64,000 nucleotides of DNA. Origin: Pseudomonadaceae bacterium SI-3. GTDB taxonomy: Bacteria; Pseudomonadota; Gammaproteobacteria; Pseudomonadales; Pseudomonadaceae. The stretch is taken from NCBI GenBank assembly GCA_004010935.1, contig CP026511.1, positions 1,240,001 through 1,304,000 on the forward strand. Reading direction: 5' to 3'. The notes beneath the pieces are model-generated. The model made no database searches. It was not told the origin of the DNA and saw only the letters and a list, made by a program, of their open reading frames with translations. The translations under genes were made by a program, and so were the position numbers. Below, piece by piece: positions 23,532 to 34,790 of the stretch (the stretch's first letter is position 1; each line of letters opens with the position of its first letter).

Positions 23532-24947
23532 TTAGTTGAGCGTTTCGATACGCAGCGAGTTGGTCGTGCCAGATTGGCCGAGCGGCACGCCCGCAGTGAT
23601 CACGACGGTATCGCCTGTGCCCGCCATGCCCTGAGCACGCGCCAGTTCGAGCGCGTTGAGGCAGACCTGCTCCATGTCGTACATGCGTGCGTCGATCACC
23701 GAATAAACGCCCCAGGCCACGGTCAGCTTGCGTGCGGTCGTCAGATTTGGCGTCAGGCTGAGGATCGGCGTGGCCGGCCGCTCCCGCGAAGCGCGCAAGC
23801 TGGAGCGGCCTGATTCGGTGTAATTGACCAGCACCGCAACCGGCAGGATGCCGCTGATGCGCCGAATGGCGCAGCTGATCGCATCGGGCAGGGTGGCCTC
23901 GGCGCTTGGCCGATTGACGTCCAGCTGCGCTTGGTAGTCCGGGCCGCTTTCCACCTGGCGGATGATCTTGCTCATCATGCTCACGGCTTCCAGCGGGTAC
24001 TCGCCGGAGGCGGTTTCCGCCGAGAGCATCACTGCGTCGGCGCCTTCAGCCACGGCATTGGCCACGTCGGTGACCTCGGCCCGAGTCGGCGCCGGTGAGA
24101 AACGCATCGATTCGAGCATCTGCGTCGCGACCACTACCGGCCGGCCCAGCTGCCGACAGGTGCGGACGATGTTGCGCTGGATCCGCGGGACATTTTCTGC
24201 CGGCACTTCGACGCCGAGGTCGCCACGCGCCACCATGATCGCATCGCAGAGCCGCGCGATTTCTCGCAGGTGCTGCACCGCTGAAGGCTTCTCGATCTTG
24301 GCCATGAGGAAGGCGCGGTCGCCGATCAGCTCGCGGGCTTCGTGAATATCCTGCGGACGCTGGACGAAGGACAGCGCCACCCAGTCGACGCCCAGCTCCA
24401 GGCCAAACGCCAGGTCACGACGATCCTTCTCGGTCAAGGGACTCAGATCCAGCACTGCTTCGGGCACGTTTACACCCTTGCGATCGGACAGTTCACCACC
24501 GGCGACCACGCGCGTGTCGATCGCGTCGGCGTGCTTGGCGGTAACCGTAAGCCGCAGCCGGCCGTCGTCCACCAGCAGGCTCATGCCGGGCTGCAACGCA
24601 TCGATGATCTCAGGATGCGGCAAGTTGACCCGACTGCTGTCGCCCGGCGTCGGGTCGAGGTCGAGGCGCAGCGCCTGTCCGCGCTTGAGCTGCACCTTGC
24701 CCTCAGCAAAACGACCGACGCGCAGCTTGGGCCCCTGCAGGTCCATGAGAATGGCGATCGGCTGATTCATCTGACGTTCCACTTCGCGAATCCAGCCGAA
24801 GCGCTCGGCATGGTCGGCGTGCTCGCCATGGCTGAAGTTGAGGCGGAACAGATTGACCCCGTTTTCCACCAGCTCGCGCACATCATCGATGCTGCGCGTG
24901 GCAGGGCCCAGGGTGGCGAGAATCTTGACCTTCTTGTCGGGTGTCAT
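23532..24947 (-). CDS. pyk: Pyruvate kinase
   Basis: Pyk converts phosphoenolpyruvate and ADP to pyruvate and ATP. The 471-residue protein opens KVKILATLGPATRS, contains the metal and phosphate site NFSHG and MDLQGPKLRVG, the catalytic Lys in FLMAKIEKPSAVQHL, and ATQMLESM. Length and sequence match the PykF-like enzyme linked to glyoxylate clusters. It is the last gene of the gcl-hyi-glxR-ttuD-pyk array and would use the phosphoglycerate produced by TtuD after enolase steps. The ATG lies 51 bp from the ttuD stop. Confidence 0.94.
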   Translation of the reverse strand: MTPDKKVKILATLGPATRSIDDVRELVENGVNLFRLNFSHGEHADHAERFGWIREVERQMNQPIAILMDLQGPKLRVGRFAEGKVQLKRGQALRLDLDPTPGDSSRVNLPHPEIIDALQPGMSLLVDDGRLRLTVTAKHADAIDTRVVAGGELSDRKGVNVPEAVLDLSPLTEKDRRDLAFGLELGVDWVALSFVQRPQDIHEARELIGDRAFLMAKIEKPSAVQHLREIARLCDAIMVARGDLGVEVPAENVPRIQRNIVRTCRQLGRPVVVATQMLESMRFSPAPTRAEVTDVANAVAEGADAVMLSAETASGEYPLEAVSMMSKIIRQVESGPDYQAQLDVNRPSAEATLPDAISCAIRRISGILPVAVLVNYTESGRSSLRASRERPATPILSLTPNLTTARKLTVAWGVYSVIDARMYDMEQVCLNALELARAQGMAGTGDTVVITAGVPLGQSGTTNSLRIETLN

Positions 24948-24998
24948 GGCAGGCTCTATCGGCAGTTGTGGTTATGGACCGTGCATGCCGGTGCCCCG

Positions 24999-26270
24999 CT
25001 AGCGGGACGACGGCAGGATCAGGATGGCGCGGAAATCATTGACGTTGGTCCGTGTCGGCCCGGTCATCAGCAGCGCATCGAGCGCCTGGAAGTAACCATA
25101 GCCGTTGTTGTTGGCCAGTTCGTCGGCGGCTTTCAGGCCCAGGGCTTCGGCGCGGCTATAGCTGTCCGGGGTCATCAGGGCGCCGGCGTTGTCTTCCGAG
25201 CCGTCGATGCCATCGGTGTCGCCAGCAAGCGCATACACGTTGGGCAGTCCCTGGAGGTTTTCCGTCAGACCCAGGAGGAACTCGGCATTGCGGCCGCCAC
25301 GACCGTTACCCCGCACCGTCACGGTGGTCTCGCCGCCGGACAGGATCACGCAGGGCGGGGTGAGCGGCTGACCATGCAGCACCACCTGACGGGCAATACC
25401 GCCGTGGACCTTGGCCACCTCCCGCGACTCACCTTCCAAATCACCCAGGATCAGCGGCGTGATGCCGGCTGCGCGGGCTTTTTCGGCCGCCGCCTCAAGG
25501 GATTGCTGCGGCTTGGCGATCAGCTGGAAATGGCTACGCGACAGGCACGGGTCGTTTGCTTTGACGGTTTCCGAACGAGGATCTTCCAGCCAGGCACGGA
25601 CGTTACCGGGGATCTCGATGTTGTAGCGCGCCAGAATCGCCAGCGCCTGGGCCGAGGTGGTTGGGTCCGCCACGGTCGGGCCGGAGGCAATCACCGTTGC
25701 TTCGTCGCCCGGCACGTCGGAGATGGCATAGGTGTAGACGCTGGCTGGCCAGCAAGCCTTGGCCAGACGGCCGCCTTTGATCGCCGAGAGGTGCTTGCGT
25801 ACGCAGTTCATCTCGCCAATGTGCGCGCCGGAGCGCAGCAGCGCCTTGTTGATCGCCTGTTTGTCGGCAAGGCTGATGCCTTCGGCTGGCAGTGCCAGGA
25901 GTGAGGAACCGCCGCCGGAAAGCAGAAAGATCACTCGGTCGCTTTCCTTGAGGTTGCTGACCATCTCCAACACGCGCCGGGCAACGCGCTCGCCAGCATC
26001 ATCCGGCACTGGATGCGCGGCCTCGACCACCTCGATCTTGCGGCAATCGGCGCCATGACCATAACGCGTTACCACCAGTCCGGAGAGCTCGCCTTCCCAG
26101 ACCGCTTCGATGGCTTCGGCCATGGCGGCTGCCGCTTTGCCTGCTCCAATGACGATGGCCCGGCCGCTGCGGTCAGCCGGCAAATGGTCGGCCAGCACCT
26201 GGCGTGGATGGGCAGCATCGATGGCGGCGGTGAACAGGTCGCGCAGGAAGCCTTGCGGTTCGAGGTTCAT
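24999..26270 (-). CDS. ttuD: Glycerate 2-kinase (MOFRL family)
   Basis: TtuD phosphorylates D-glycerate to 2-phosphoglycerate, feeding pyruvate kinase through enolase. The 423-residue protein has the GckA/TtuD N-terminal domain (VIGAGKAAAAMAEA, FLLSGGGSSLLALP) and the C-terminal MOFRL domain (LSGGETTVTVRGNGRGGRN, AGDTDGIDGSEDNAGAL). The start at 26270 (MNLEPQGFLRDLF) lies 4 codons inside the longest frame, with GGAG close upstream. It sits between glxR and pyk on the same strand, but 344 bp separate it from glxR, so it may have its own promoter. Confidence 0.93.
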   Translation of the reverse strand: MNLEPQGFLRDLFTAAIDAAHPRQVLADHLPADRSGRAIVIGAGKAAAAMAEAIEAVWEGELSGLVVTRYGHGADCRKIEVVEAAHPVPDDAGERVARRVLEMVSNLKESDRVIFLLSGGGSSLLALPAEGISLADKQAINKALLRSGAHIGEMNCVRKHLSAIKGGRLAKACWPASVYTYAISDVPGDEATVIASGPTVADPTTSAQALAILARYNIEIPGNVRAWLEDPRSETVKANDPCLSRSHFQLIAKPQQSLEAAAEKARAAGITPLILGDLEGESREVAKVHGGIARQVVLHGQPLTPPCVILSGGETTVTVRGNGRGGRNAEFLLGLTENLQGLPNVYALAGDTDGIDGSEDNAGALMTPDSYSRAEALGLKAADELANNNGYGYFQALDALLMTGPTRTNVNDFRAILILPSSR

Positions 26271-26614
26271 GTACAACTCCATCTATTAGGTCAGGTGCCC
26301 GATTCCAGACCTTAGGGCTCGGTTATGCAAGTACAAAAGCAAGTCCTAAGGTTTGGAATCGACCCACCCGGCAGTCAGGCCGTGACTCCTCGTGCCGAGC
26401 AGGTCGAAAGGGGTGCCGCCCGAGGGCAGCGATCGGACCGCAGGTGCGCTGGGCTGAGGTAGTGGGGGACGCTGTGATTCCGACCCCGCGCAACTCCAAT
26501 CCGACCCTTTGAGCATCGCTGGGCCAAACGTTGCGGTTCCCACCACCTGGTCTGTCTGTCCCTGAAGGTGGGCCGCTTGGCTTGGCCAACGTGCTCGAAG
26601 GCTGAAGTTTCTGT
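26271..26614. other. Gap inside the glyoxylate cluster
   Basis: No convincing gene, terminator or REP is visible in this 344-bp gap between ttuD and glxR. It is unusually long for an operon-internal space. Confidence 0.4.
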
Positions 26615-27505
26615 TTAATCCTTGCGAATCGAGAAGTTGGCCATGTGCTCCAGCCCCTTGATCAGCGCCGAGTGATCCCAGCCGCTGCCACCGATGGCTG
26701 CGCAGGTGCTGAAGACCTGCTGCGCGTTAGCCGTGTTGGGCAGGTTCAGGCCGAGCTCGCGGGCACCGGCCAAAGCCAGGTTCAAGTCCTTCTGGTGCAG
26801 GCTGATGCGGAAGCCCGGATCGAAGGTGCCCTTGATCATGCGCTCGCCATGCACTTCGAGAATCTTCGAACCGGCGAAACCGCCCATCAGTGCTTCGCGG
26901 ACGCGGGCTGGGTCGGCACCGTTCTTCGCGGCGAACAGCAGGGCTTCGCCCACCGCCTGAATGTTCAGCGCCACGATGATCTGGTTGGCGACCTTGGCGG
27001 TCTGGCCGTCACCATTGCCGCCGACCAGGGTGATGTTCTTGCCCATGGCCTGGAACAGCGGCAGGGCGCGGGCAAAACTTTCCTCGCTACCACCCACCAT
27101 GATCGACAACGTTGCGGCCTTGGCGCCGACTTCACCGCCGGAGACCGGTGCATCCAGATACTGGGCGCCGGTGGCGTTGATCTTTTCGGCAAACGCCTTG
27201 GTGGCGCTGGGTGAGATCGAGCTCATGTCGATCACCAGCTTGTTCGGGCCGACGCCGTCGGCAATGCCGTTCTCGCGGAACAGCACGTCTTCGACATGCG
27301 GGGTATCCGGCACCATCACGATGATGAACTCGGCTTCCTGCGCCACTTCCTTCGGGTTGGCCAGGGCAACGGCGCCCGCTTCGAGCAGGGCTGCCGGCGC
27401 CGCATCGTGGTGAGTCGAAACAAAGAGGCTGTGGCCTGCTTTCTGCAGGTTCTGAGCCATGGGCAGGCCCATGATGCCGGTGCCGATAAATCCAATCTTA
27501 GCCAT
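26615..27505 (-). CDS. glxR: Tartronate semialdehyde reductase
   Basis: GlxR reduces tartronate semialdehyde, the Gcl product, to D-glycerate with NAD(P)H. The 296-residue protein starts with a Rossmann motif GFIGTGIMGLPMAQNL and carries the beta-hydroxyacid dehydrogenase blocks DAPVSGGEVGAKAATLSIMVGG split over the catalytic region and KVANQIIVALNIQAVGEAL with the catalytic Lys. Length matches the family. It lies 37 bp after the hyi stop on the same strand, consistent with one transcript. Confidence 0.94.
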   Translation of the reverse strand: MAKIGFIGTGIMGLPMAQNLQKAGHSLFVSTHHDAAPAALLEAGAVALANPKEVAQEAEFIIVMVPDTPHVEDVLFRENGIADGVGPNKLVIDMSSISPSATKAFAEKINATGAQYLDAPVSGGEVGAKAATLSIMVGGSEESFARALPLFQAMGKNITLVGGNGDGQTAKVANQIIVALNIQAVGEALLFAAKNGADPARVREALMGGFAGSKILEVHGERMIKGTFDPGFRISLHQKDLNLALAGARELGLNLPNTANAQQVFSTCAAIGGSGWDHSALIKGLEHMANFSIRKD

Positions 27506-27542
27506 GAGTTTTTTCCTCTAATCCGGTTTGAGTCGCGTCAGT

Positions 27543-28325
<783 letters not shown>

Positions 28326-28360
28326 ATGAGTTTCCTTCTGTCTGTAGGGACATCCCCGAT

Positions 28361-28492
28361 CGGGCTGGAAGCTACTGCGCTTGGCGATGCTGCGTTGGAA
28401 CCGAACTCGAAATGCTCATTTACATGCGTAAACTCCGCTTTCTCGTTCGCTTCCGCCTTGCCTCGCCTGCGCTCGTGACGCTTCCAATCCCG
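28361..28492. repeat. Dispersed palindrome-ended repeat, copy 1
   Basis: About 130 bp with inverted ends (CGGGCTGGAAGC / GCTTCCAATCCCG). The centre (AATGCTCATTT, then AAACTCCGCTT) is shared, in the same orientation, with 30447-30571. Such repeats occur between genes in pseudomonads. Confidence 0.65.
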
Positions 28493-28554
28493 TCGGGATA
28501 TGCGTTGTGGATGCGCTTCGCGACATCCAAACGGTTTTGGTTACAGCTTTTTTC

Positions 28555-28621
28555 GTAGGAGCCAGCTTGCTGGCGATCAGCAGGCAATGGCGCTCGGGAT
28601 CGCCAGCAAGCTGGCTCCTAC
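28555..28621. repeat. REP pair, perfect inverted arms
   Basis: Two 24-bp arms (28555-28578 and 28598-28621) that begin GTAGGAGCCAGCTTGC and are perfect inverted copies around a 19-bp spacer. Each arm also contains the small palindrome GCCAGC-TT-GCTGGC. This is the Pseudomonas GTAGGAGC REP type. Confidence 0.9.
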
Positions 28622-28637
28622 GGGCGGTGGTCTTCCA

Positions 28638-30419
<1,782 letters not shown>

Positions 30420-30446
30420 CTGTCGTTCCTCTTGGCTTAGAACCTG

Positions 30447-30571
30447 TTCACGATCTGCTGCGCGTCGGCCCTGCTGCGTTAAAACCAGGCTCGGAATGCT
30501 CATTTGCAACAGCAAACTCCGCTTCCTCGCCTGCTTTTGCCTTGCAGGTCTCTAGCTCGCAAGATCGTGAA
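30447..30571. repeat. Dispersed palindrome-ended repeat, copy 2
   Basis: 125 bp bounded by TTCACGATCT and AGATCGTGAA. Its centre matches 28361-28492 in the same orientation (GGAATGCTCATTTGC, then AAACTCCGCTTCCTCG). It lies in the gcl-LysR promoter region. Confidence 0.7.
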
Positions 30572-30655
30572 TGGCTCTGTTTCGATAGTTTTTATACGTG
30601 GCCCAAGCATGAAGGGCTGGCCGGAACGAGGGAATTGGCCGAAACTTCAGTTCTG

Positions 30656-30674
30656 TCGATATCAGGAGTATCGA
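30656..30674 (+). promoter_or_regulatory. Palindrome around the LysR ribosome binding site
   Basis: TCGATA and TATCGA flank TCAGGAG directly before the ATG at 30675. It could hide the Shine-Dalgarno in a hairpin loop or act as an operator. Confidence 0.4.
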
Positions 30675-31583
30675 ATGGATCGCTATACAACCCTGCACAG
30701 CTTCGTGCTGGTCGCTGAAAACGGCAGCTTTGCCGCCGCTGCGCTGAAGGAAGGCGTGACGCCGGTGGTGATGGGCCGCCGACTCGATGCGCTGGAGCGA
30801 CACCTGGGCGTCAAGCTGATGCACCGCTCGACGCGCGGGCTGGCGCTGACCGACCTTGGCGAGCAGTACCTGGAGCGTGCCCGTGGGTTGCTCAAGGACT
30901 TCGACGAAGCCGATGCCAGCATCAGCCATGACCGCACCTCGGTGCGCGGGCACCTGGTGATATCGGCGCCCGCGGCATTCGGCCGTCGGCACATCGGCCC
31001 GCACGCGCCGGCCTTCCAGGCGCGCTACCCGGACCTGCAGCTGTCGTTCAACTTCACCGACAGCGTGGTCGATCTGGTGCGCCACGGTTACGACATGGGC
31101 ATCCGCATCGGCGAGGTGACCGACCCCAACTATGTCGCCATCAAGCTATTTCCCAACCGCCGTGTGGTCTGTGGCTCGCCGGACTACTTCGAGCGGCAGG
31201 GCGTGCCGCGTACCCTGGAGGAACTCTCACGACACAACTGCCTGGCGTTCAACCTGCAGGGCGGGCAACAGCGTGGCTGGACTTTTTTGCGTGACGGCAA
31301 GCAGGTAGCGGTGCGCGTGGCCGGCAACCTCGACTGCAACGACGGCGAGCTCCTGTTCGATTGGGTCAAGCAGGGGCTGGGCATCGGTTGGCGCTCGACC
31401 TGGGAAATTCAGGCCGAGCTCAAGCGCGGCGAGTTGGTGACGGTACTCGACGAGTTCGCCTTGCCGGCTTACGACATCCAGGCGGTCTACCCGCAACAGC
31501 GCTACCTGCCGGCTAAGGTGCGCTTTTTCATCGACTACCTGAAACAGGTCTACAACGCGCCTGGCTACTGGGAGGTGCGTTGA
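30675..31583 (+). CDS. LysR-type regulator, probably of the gcl cluster
   Basis: The 302-residue protein has an N-terminal winged helix (RYTTLHSFVLVAENGSFAAAALKEGVTPVVMGRRLDALE, read across the helix-turn-helix) and an effector domain from about residue 90 with LSFNFTDSVVDLVRHGYD and VVCGSPDYFER typical of the CrgA-like LysR group. ATG 30675 follows CAGGAGTATCGA; the upstream 57 codons in frame lack similarity. It is divergent from gcl, and LysR proteins usually control the divergent neighbour, so it is the likely regulator of glyoxylate use. The effector is unknown. Confidence 0.9.
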   Translation: MDRYTTLHSFVLVAENGSFAAAALKEGVTPVVMGRRLDALERHLGVKLMHRSTRGLALTDLGEQYLERARGLLKDFDEADASISHDRTSVRGHLVISAPAAFGRRHIGPHAPAFQARYPDLQLSFNFTDSVVDLVRHGYDMGIRIGEVTDPNYVAIKLFPNRRVVCGSPDYFERQGVPRTLEELSRHNCLAFNLQGGQQRGWTFLRDGKQVAVRVAGNLDCNDGELLFDWVKQGLGIGWRSTWEIQAELKRGELVTVLDEFALPAYDIQAVYPQQRYLPAKVRFFIDYLKQVYNAPGYWEVR

Positions 31584-31605
31584 GCCGAACCTCCATGCAC
31601 CTTGT

Positions 31606-31802
31606 GGTGGGCTAAAGCCCACCCTACGTGTGTCGATGTATGGCTGGGGTGGGTTTCGTATCACTCCGATCCGTAGGGTGGGCTTCAGCCCACCGGGGGC
31701 CACACGCATGTTTGGTGGGCTAAAGCCCACCCTACGGGTGTGGGTGTATCGTTGATGCGGGTTTAGCGTTGCTCTGGTCTATAGGGTGGGCTTCAGCCCA
31801 CC
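31606..31802. repeat. Four alternating REP-like palindromes
   Basis: Four copies of GGTGGGCTAAAGCCCACCC-type units occur at 31606-31627 (+), 31673-31694 (-), 31714-31735 (+) and 31782-31802 (-). Plus copies have a TAAA centre, minus copies read GGGTGGGCTTCAGCCCACC. The GGTGGGC/GCCCACC palindrome with a TAC tail is a second REP family, unlike the GTAGGAGC one. Confidence 0.9.
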
Positions 31803-31878
31803 GCGTGACCGAGCACGTCGAACCACGGCAGGCCGCCGCGAGTCACAGCAAGGGTCATTTCTCGGCGCGAGGCTACCC

Positions 31879-32724
31879 GTGGACTCCCTGAAAATTGCCA
31901 CCTTCAACATCAACGGCATCCGTGCCCGTCGGACCAACCTGCTCGAATGGCTGGAGCGCGAACAGCCAGACGTGGTCTGCCTGCAGGAGCTGAAGGCGCA
32001 GGACGCCGATTTCCCCATCGATGACATCCGCGCGGCCGGCTACGGCGCCATCTGGCACGGGCAGAAGTCATGGAACGGCGTGGCCATTTTGTCCAAGGGC
32101 GACGACCCGCTGGAAATCCGCCGCGGCCTGCCGGGCGATCCGGACGATACCCACAGCCGCTACCTGGAGGCTGCCGCCCACGGGGTGATTGTCGCCTGCC
32201 TCTATTTGCCCAACGGCAATCCGCAGCCGGGGCCGAAGTTCGACTACAAACTCGCCTGGTTCGAACGCTTCATCAAACACGCCGCCGGGTTGTTCGACAA
32301 TGGCCATCCCGTGGTGCTGGCTGGCGATTACAACGTCGTGCCTACCGACGAAGACATCTACAATCCCCGCTCCTGGACCAAGGATGCGCTGCTGCAGCCT
32401 GAGAGCCGTGAATGCTACGAGCGGCTGCTGGCGCAGGGTTGGATCGACGCACTGCGCGCCAAGTATCCGGACGAGCGCATCTATACGTTCTGGGATTACT
32501 TTCGCCAGCATTGGCAGAAGAACTCCGGCCTGCGCATCGATCACCTGCTACTCAGCGCCGATCTGGCGCCACGGCTGATCGATGCCGGGGTCGATCGCTG
32601 GGTGCGGGACCAGGAGCATGCCAGCGACCACGCGCCGACCTGGATTACGTTAAAAGGCGAGGCGAGCGGCAAGGCTGTGCAGGAAAAGCCGGCCAAACGC
32701 AGCAAAGCCAAGACAACCCAGTAA
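31879..32724 (+). CDS. xthA: Exodeoxyribonuclease III / AP endonuclease
   Basis: The 281-residue protein belongs to the ExoIII family that cuts DNA at abasic sites and trims 3' blocks in base-excision repair. Catalytic blocks are present: IATFNINGIRAR with Asn10, CLQELK with Glu37, VVLAGDYNVVPTDEDIYNP, RIDHLL and the final ASDHAPTW with the catalytic His. The probable start is GTG 31879, after GCGAGGCTACCC, since upstream sequence is REP repeat. About 20 Lys/Ala-rich residues extend the C-terminus beyond the usual end. The gene lies directly downstream of the four-REP array. Confidence 0.93.
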   Translation: MDSLKIATFNINGIRARRTNLLEWLEREQPDVVCLQELKAQDADFPIDDIRAAGYGAIWHGQKSWNGVAILSKGDDPLEIRRGLPGDPDDTHSRYLEAAAHGVIVACLYLPNGNPQPGPKFDYKLAWFERFIKHAAGLFDNGHPVVLAGDYNVVPTDEDIYNPRSWTKDALLQPESRECYERLLAQGWIDALRAKYPDERIYTFWDYFRQHWQKNSGLRIDHLLLSADLAPRLIDAGVDRWVRDQEHASDHAPTWITLKGEASGKAVQEKPAKRSKAKTTQ

Positions 32725-32784
32725 ACTCACTGCGTCAGCGCGCAATACGCCTGGCGCTTTCCGCTTCTGCTGGAGCTTGCCCGT

Positions 32785-33171
32785 ATGCGTCGCCCTAGTC
32801 GTGCGCCTATCTGGATAGCGGCCTTTGCCGTTCTGCTGCATCTGTTCGCGATGCCGCTGATGGCCGCGCATATGCAAGGCATGGACGGTACGGGCGGGCA
32901 TTGCCCAATGGCCGAGGCCAGCCAGCATCACAGCGGACACGTCCAGCACGCCCACGTCGATGAATCTACGCCCAAGCCCAGTCATCACCAGGGGATGCCC
33001 TGCTGCTGTGCGGCGGGTTCGGCATCTCTCGCTGCGATTACGACCGGCTCGCCGGTGCTCCATCAACCTCATCTGGTACGGGCCGGCAGCCTGCCCACGG
33101 TAACTGCGCCGCAGCTGTCGCCGCGTTACCGTTGGCCTGCACTGAATCCCCGCGCATCCCCGCTCGCCTGA
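32785..33171 (+). CDS. DUF2946 family protein, possibly copper-related
   Basis: The 128-residue protein starts with a hydrophobic signal-like helix (IWIAAFAVLLHLFAMPLMAAH) and continues with a His/Met/Cys-rich stretch: HMQGMDG, CPMAE, HHSGHVQHAH and CCC. DUF2946 proteins are small, exported, and often sit ahead of TonB-type copper receptors or PepSY proteins. Here a PepSY protein follows after a REP pair, but no TonB receptor. Copper or other soft-metal binding is inferred from composition. Its C-terminal half lacks further features. Confidence 0.75.
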   Translation: MRRPSRAPIWIAAFAVLLHLFAMPLMAAHMQGMDGTGGHCPMAEASQHHSGHVQHAHVDESTPKPSHHQGMPCCCAAGSASLAAITTGSPVLHQPHLVRAGSLPTVTAPQLSPRYRWPALNPRASPLA

Positions 33172-33293
33172 TCAACCCCCCCTGATCTGTCCGGTAGCCA
33201 TCGGTGGTCACGTATGCGTGCCGCCGCTGATTGCTGGCCCTTGCTGCAGGCCTACGTCCCGGCCGGCAGAGCGAAAAATACGGTCCCGCCTTT

Positions 33294-33362
33294 GTAGGAG
33301 CGAGCTTGCTTGCGATCCCGATCCACTGGAGCACCATTGATCGCCAGCAAGCTGGCTCCTAC
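33294..33362. repeat. REP pair, imperfect arms
   Basis: Arms 33294-33317 (GTAGGAGCGAGCTTGC...) and 33339-33362 (...GCAAGCTGGCTCCTAC) are inverted. The right arm is identical to the right arm at 28598-28621; the left differs by a few bases. Confidence 0.85.
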
Positions 33363-33398
33363 AGAGAAGCTGCAGCCATTTCGATCGAGTAAGTAGTC

Positions 33399-34790
33399 AT
33401 GACTTCAAGTACCGCTGGCGCCCGCCCCCAAGCGCCACCCATGGTTTCCCGCACGCAGCAATCGCTGCTGGCCCTGTTGGTTCGTTTACATCTCTACGTC
33501 GGGCTACTGGTCGGCCCGTTCATTTTTATCGCTGCGCTGAGCGGCCTGGTATACGCGCTGACACCGCAACTGGAAGATCGGCTCTACGCCGAGCAGCTGT
33601 ACACCGACAGCACCGGCACGCCGCAACCGTTGGCCCGACAGATCGAGATTGCCCAGGCCCATATCGGTGAATCGGCGACGCTTTCAGCGGTGCGCCCGGC
33701 ACCAGAGGCCGGACACACCACCCGAGTGATGTTCAAAGCACCGGCGCTCGGCGAGTCGGAGAGCCGAGCGGTGTTCATCGATCCGGTCACTGCCGAGGTC
33801 CGCGGTGATCTGCTGGTCTATGGCACCAGCGGTGTTTTGCCGCTGCGTACCTGGCTCGACCAGTTCCACCGCAGCCTGCTGCTCGGCGAACCGGGCCGGA
33901 TATACAGCGAACTGGCCGCTTCCTGGCTGTGGGTCGCGGCGCTAGGTGGCTTTGCGTTGTGGTACATCCGGAGGCAACACACGCCGGGTGCGGTCCGCGC
34001 AAAAGGCTTGAGGCACTGGCACGCCACGCTGGGGCTGTGCCTGTTGATCGGGCTGCTGTTTTTCTCTGCCACGGGCCTGACCTGGTCGCGTTGGGCGGGC
34101 GACAACATCGGAGTCGCGCGGGCGGCGCTGGGCATGTCGACGCCGAGTGTGTCCACGGCGCTGGATGGCGAAGCGGTAAAAGCGGCGGGTGAACACGCGC
34201 ACCACACCGGGATGGCCATGCCGGTGGCGCGAACCGCTGAACCGCAGATGTTCGACAGCGTGCTGCGCGCTGCACGTGAGGGCGGCATAAACGCTGGCAA
34301 GGTCGAAATCATGCCCGCCGCCGGGCCGAATCGTGCCTGGACGGTGACCGAGATCGACCGCAGCTGGCCTACCCAGGTCGATGCCGTGGCCATCGATCCG
34401 CGCACGCTGCAGATCACCGATCGCACCGATTTCGCGAGCTTTCCTGTCGCCGCCAAGCTGACGCGTTGGGGGATCGATGCGCATATGGGGGCGCTGTTCG
34501 GTCTGGCCAATCAGCTGTTGCTCGCAGTGACTGCGCTTGGCTTGGCGACAATGGTGGCCTTGGGTTACCTGATGTGGTGGCGACGACGTGCAGCGGCGCG
34601 GCGAGTCAGAGTGTTACAGGCATTGGGCGCGTTGTCGCCACGGACCTTGGGTACAACGCTGGTGCTTGCCCTGCTGTTTGGCATCTGCCTGCCGGTTCTG
34701 GGCGCCAGTCTGTTGATATTCCTGATTGTCGAAGCGCTGCTCGATGCGCTGGCGAGGGCGCGTCATGGCCGTGTACGTCAGCCAGGGTGA
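33399..34790 (+). CDS. PepSY-associated membrane protein
   Basis: The 463-residue protein has the PepSY_TM plan: a first helix at about 25-55 (LLALLVRLHLYVGLLVGPFIFIAALSG read in part), an extracytoplasmic PepSY region with HTTRVMFKAPA and SRAVFIDPVTAEV, two further helices near 180 and 210-230, a second PepSY region, and C-terminal helices at about 370-450. Such proteins often act as ferric reductases or in siderophore or metal handling, with membrane His residues (RLHLYVG, DQFHRSLL, LRHWHATLG) as likely heme ligands. Its stop overlaps the convergent efflux gene by 13 bp. Confidence 0.85.
   Translation: MTSSTAGARPQAPPMVSRTQQSLLALLVRLHLYVGLLVGPFIFIAALSGLVYALTPQLEDRLYAEQLYTDSTGTPQPLARQIEIAQAHIGESATLSAVRPAPEAGHTTRVMFKAPALGESESRAVFIDPVTAEVRGDLLVYGTSGVLPLRTWLDQFHRSLLLGEPGRIYSELAASWLWVAALGGFALWYIRRQHTPGAVRAKGLRHWHATLGLCLLIGLLFFSATGLTWSRWAGDNIGVARAALGMSTPSVSTALDGEAVKAAGEHAHHTGMAMPVARTAEPQMFDSVLRAAREGGINAGKVEIMPAAGPNRAWTVTEIDRSWPTQVDAVAIDPRTLQITDRTDFASFPVAAKLTRWGIDAHMGALFGLANQLLLAVTALGLATMVALGYLMWWRRRAAARRVRVLQALGALSPRTLGTTLVLALLFGICLPVLGASLLIFLIVEALLDALARARHGRVRQPG

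Noticed and set aside
24342..25904. 520-codon plus-strand frame across pyk and ttuD
   Set aside because: It is antisense to two well-supported genes. GC-rich third positions create such frames on the opposite strand.
33172..33398. TonB-dependent copper receptor expected between DUF2946 and PepSY genes
   Set aside because: The 227 bp hold only a REP pair; no receptor fragment could be read.
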